DNA from: Strigamia acuminata
Taxonomy: Eukaryota; Arthropoda; Chilopoda; Geophilomorpha; Linotaeniidae
Assembly (NCBI GenBank): GCA_949358305.1
Contig: OX442317.1
Span: forward strand, 12,590,186-12,654,185
DNA length: 64,000 bases
Direction: 5' to 3'
Within the stretch, counting starts at the first letter, position 1. Every line of letters begins with the position of its first letter. The position numbers were made by a program, and so were the translations under genes. The notes under the pieces were generated by a model. The model saw only the letters and a program-made list of their open reading frames with translations. It was not told the DNA's origin and made no database searches. Shown one piece after another: positions 61,307-64,000 of this stretch.

Positions 61307-64000
61307 CAAATTTAGAGTAGTGTTTAACGCGTCTTCATCCAAAAAAGGAAAACTTTCCCTCAATGACTGTTTATTTCCGGGACCTTCCCTCAACCCTGAC
61401 TTAATTCTTGTGATTGTGAGATTTCGTCTCTATTGCATCCCGATAATAGCGGATATCAAGCAGGCATTCCTGCAGGTTATGATCAACCCGACTCAAAGAA
61501 ACTTTCTACGCTTTCTGTGGGTGGCTCGTGATTATTTTAAACAGCCTTATTCGTGGCAAAATCTGTGGAACAACATTATGATCCTGAGAATGATCGTCGT
61601 GCCCTTTGGTGTTATTTCCTCACCATTCCTCCTATGCGCAACCATTCGCAAACATGCAAAACAATTTGAGAAAACACACGCCAAAGAAGTTGATGCGCTT
61701 GATGATGGAATTTTTATGGATGACTTAACATCTGGAGGAGATTTTCCAGCCGACACGACGACACATTGCGAGAGGTTAAAAATGATTTTAGACAGCGGAA
61801 AACTTCCCCTTGTGAAGTGGGCGACTTGCAGTAAAGACGTCTTCGAGAACTTGAAAAAAGAGGGATTCCACATGCGGGGCGAGGAGTTTTCTAGTCTTGG
61901 AATCATTAAAATGCTCGGCATACTTTGGGACACAGAAAAGGACATGATAATGTTTAAAATACCGAAAATTGAAAAAATTCCGATTACAAAGCGAGAAGTT
62001 GTCTCATTTTTAGCTTCAATTTTCGATCCCATGGGACTCTTGGCTCCTGTGATTCTGCAAATGAAATTGCTCATTCAAGCGATCTGGGCTCGGACGAAAA
62101 AATGGGATGAAAAGATTCTTGATTTGGAGAAAAAAGAAATTGAAGAATGGAATTCCGACATCCAACAACTCAAGGAACTAAAAGTTCAACGTTGGTTAAC
62201 TACTTATTCAGGTCAGGAAATAACCCTAGAAGTTTTTTGTGACGCCAGCACAAAAGCATTTGGCTGCACGATTTTTGTCGTCAACATGAAGGGCAAAAGA
62301 ACATTGTTGTTAAGTAAATGCCGCATTGCGCCGGCCAAAAAAGTTACTCTTCCTCGACTCGAATTAACAGCAGCAGTGGTTGGAGTCAGAATGACAAAAT
62401 ATCTGCTCGAGAACTTTCTTCCTGGATATCCCGTCACTGAAGTTCGTTACTACTCGGACTCCACTATTACACTCGCCTGGATTAATTCAGACAAAAATGT
62501 TTGGAAACCATATGTCTCAAATCGAGTTCAGGAAATTATTTCCTTTTCCAAGCCTGAGCAATGGTCTCATGTGCCAACCGAATTCAACCCAGCTGACTTA
62601 TTGACCCGTCCACACAACTCAAAAACATTGATGAACAATAAACTTTGGTGGGACGGAGTTGATGTATCAAAACTGGAAAAGAAAGAAGTTATACAGGAAA
62701 ACCCACCCGATGAAGAGAGAAAATTAATTGTTATGACTATTCAAGTGAAAGAGAATTTTATTTACAAATTTTTCCGACGTTTTAGCAACTACAATCGACT
62801 TTTGAGAGTGTTTTCCTACATAATGAGATGGAAAAGTCAACTTGTTCGCGGTGAGCCCCTCTCGCCACTCGAGTTGGAGGCAAACCAACTGAAGATCTTA
62901 AAACTTTCGCAGAAACTACATTTTTTAGAGGAAGTCGAAGACGTGAAAAACAAAAGAGAATTAAGCAAACATTCCACTTTGAGAAATTTCGAACTCTTTA
63001 TTGACGAAAACGGATTACTTAGACTTCATAGCCGTTTGAAAAAATCTTTATTGACATTTGATGAAGTCTATCCCATTATTTTGCATTACGATAGTTGGAT
63101 AACACGACTGTTGATCAGAAAAGCACATCTAGAACTACTTCACGGTGATATTAGTGAAACTCTTTATCACTTACGTGAACAATTTTGGATCATAAGAGGA
63201 AGGAAAACAATTCAAACAGTTATTCGAGAGTGTGCAATTTGCAGACGTGCTAAACTTGCAAGAAATAACCCTTCTACTGGTGACCTTCCCACTGAACGCG
63301 TAACTCCAGCGGCTCCATTCCAACACACTGGAATTGATCATCTTGGACCCATTTATGTTGGCAACAACAAAAAGGAACGAAAAAAGGTTTATATTCTTTT
63401 ATTCACGTGTATGGTGACAAGAAGCCTACATTTAGAAGTGTCCGAAGACCTTTCTGTTCCCAAGTTTTTGTTAGCAATGCGACGATTTGGAGCTCGCTTT
63501 GGATATCCTGCCAAAATATTCTCAGATAATAGCAAAACATTTGAACGCGGTAGTGTGGAGTTACAATCATGGGGCAAGCTCATTGGTCACAAGGACATAC
63601 AAACTTTCCTATCTGAAAAAAGAGTGTTATGGACTTTTATTCCACCACTGTCCCCCTGGATGGGAGGGGCATGGGAACGCCTTGTCCGTTCAGTTAAAGA
63701 TAAACTTCGAAAAACTTTGCTTCGATATACCGTTGATTTGGAGACTCTTCAAACTTTAGCTTTGGAAATTAGTTCCGTATTAAATTCAAGACCTTTGTCC
63801 TACGTTCCCGACAGTGTTGATGGAGGCAGAATTTTGGCGCCTGAAAATTTTTTAACCGGTGGTTTACCAAAATACCTTATAAACAAAAAATTGAGTGCCA
63901 TCAAAAAGACAGATTTAAGAAAATTAGACATTAAACGCAGACAGTTCATTTGGGAATTTTGGAGAGTGTGGAGAAAAGGTTATCTTATGCAATTGCGAAA
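61254..64000 (+). CDS. Family B deleted pol of B5, cut by window end
   Basis: Corresponds to 56372-59118 of B4. The frame is open from the leader ATG through RT, RNase H and the integrase core to the last base. The integrase C-terminus and stop lie beyond the window. It is a second tandem copy and not an independent insertion. Confidence 0.8.
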   Translation, partial: MLFLCFIIQCIYFGGFVCKFRVVFNASSSKKGKLSLNDCLFPGPSLNPDLILVIVRFRLYCIPIIADIKQAFLQVMINPTQRNFLRFLWVARDYFKQPYSWQNLWNNIMILRMIVVPFGVISSPFLLCATIRKHAKQFEKTHAKEVDALDDGIFMDDLTSGGDFPADTTTHCERLKMILDSGKLPLVKWATCSKDVFENLKKEGFHMRGEEFSSLGIIKMLGILWDTEKDMIMFKIPKIEKIPITKREVVSFLASIFDPMGLLAPVILQMKLLIQAIWARTKKWDEKILDLEKKEIEEWNSDIQQLKELKVQRWLTTYSGQEITLEVFCDASTKAFGCTIFVVNMKGKRTLLLSKCRIAPAKKVTLPRLELTAAVVGVRMTKYLLENFLPGYPVTEVRYYSDSTITLAWINSDKNVWKPYVSNRVQEIISFSKPEQWSHVPTEFNPADLLTRPHNSKTLMNNKLWWDGVDVSKLEKKEVIQENPPDEERKLIVMTIQVKENFIYKFFRRFSNYNRLLRVFSYIMRWKSQLVRGEPLSPLELEANQLKILKLSQKLHFLEEVEDVKNKRELSKHSTLRNFELFIDENGLLRLHSRLKKSLLTFDEVYPIILHYDSWITRLLIRKAHLELLHGDISETLYHLREQFWIIRGRKTIQTVIRECAICRRAKLARNNPSTGDLPTERVTPAAPFQHTGIDHLGPIYVGNNKKERKKVYILLFTCMVTRSLHLEVSEDLSVPKFLLAMRRFGARFGYPAKIFSDNSKTFERGSVELQSWGKLIGHKDIQTFLSEKRVLWTFIPPLSPWMGGAWERLVRSVKDKLRKTLLRYTVDLETLQTLALEISSVLNSRPLSYVPDSVDGGRILAPENFLTGGLPKYLINKKLSAIKKTDLRKLDIKRRQFIWEFWRVWRKGYLMQLR

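Overview
The window is a repeat-dense stretch of an animal nuclear genome, most likely an invertebrate. It is built almost entirely from two related BEL/Pao-type LTR retrotransposon families and a tandem satellite. The evidence is BEL-type Gag, protease, reverse transcriptase, RNase H and integrase proteins, a eukaryotic-type thymidine kinase, AT-rich non-coding DNA, and no operons, rRNA, tRNA or ordinary host genes. The sequence alone does not identify the species.

Family A ('TK element') has 956-bp LTRs (TGTTTC...GCAACA), a structured leader of about 1.1 kb and one 995-codon ORF. The ORF reads Gag (BEL-type capsid region, three zinc knuckles), then aspartic protease, then a complete type II thymidine kinase. 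The kinase stands where RT, RNase H and integrase should be. Copies are A0 (tail only, 1-1104), A1 (6392-12515, +), A2 (18089-24212, +), A3 (30801-36924, -) and A4 (45138-51299, +, a slightly different subtype). A1-A3 sit in the satellite with a CAGT target-site duplication. A4 sits inside a family B copy with an ATTA duplication.

Family B is a conventional BEL/Pao element with 1569-bp LTRs (TGTTGC...GCAACA), seen here only as broken copies: integrase fragments B1 (25560-27038) and its mirror (28688-29453, -); B2 (-), split by A4 at 42694-45137 and 51300-51475; B3 (51472-54459); and a tandem (LTR-leader-truncated pol) array with a 4882-bp period (54513 to the window end).

The satellite (monomers of about 139/140 and 147 bp) fills 1105-6391, 12516-18088, 24213-25559, 29454-30800 (inverted) and 36925-42693 (inverted). 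On a larger scale, satellite plus A element is tandemly duplicated (offset about 11.4-11.7 kb). A near-perfect inverted duplication of about 13.5 kb (12829-26325 against 28688-42183) flanks one B LTR. Its inner junction lies on a 9-bp microhomology over the palindrome GGATATCC.

The most notable system is family A. It is a retrotransposon that appears to have traded its polymerase and integrase for a nucleotide-salvage enzyme, and it must be mobilised in trans. Family B is a candidate helper because it has near-identical LTR termini and a similar primer-binding site. The very high identity between blocks could be recent duplication or partly an assembly artefact.
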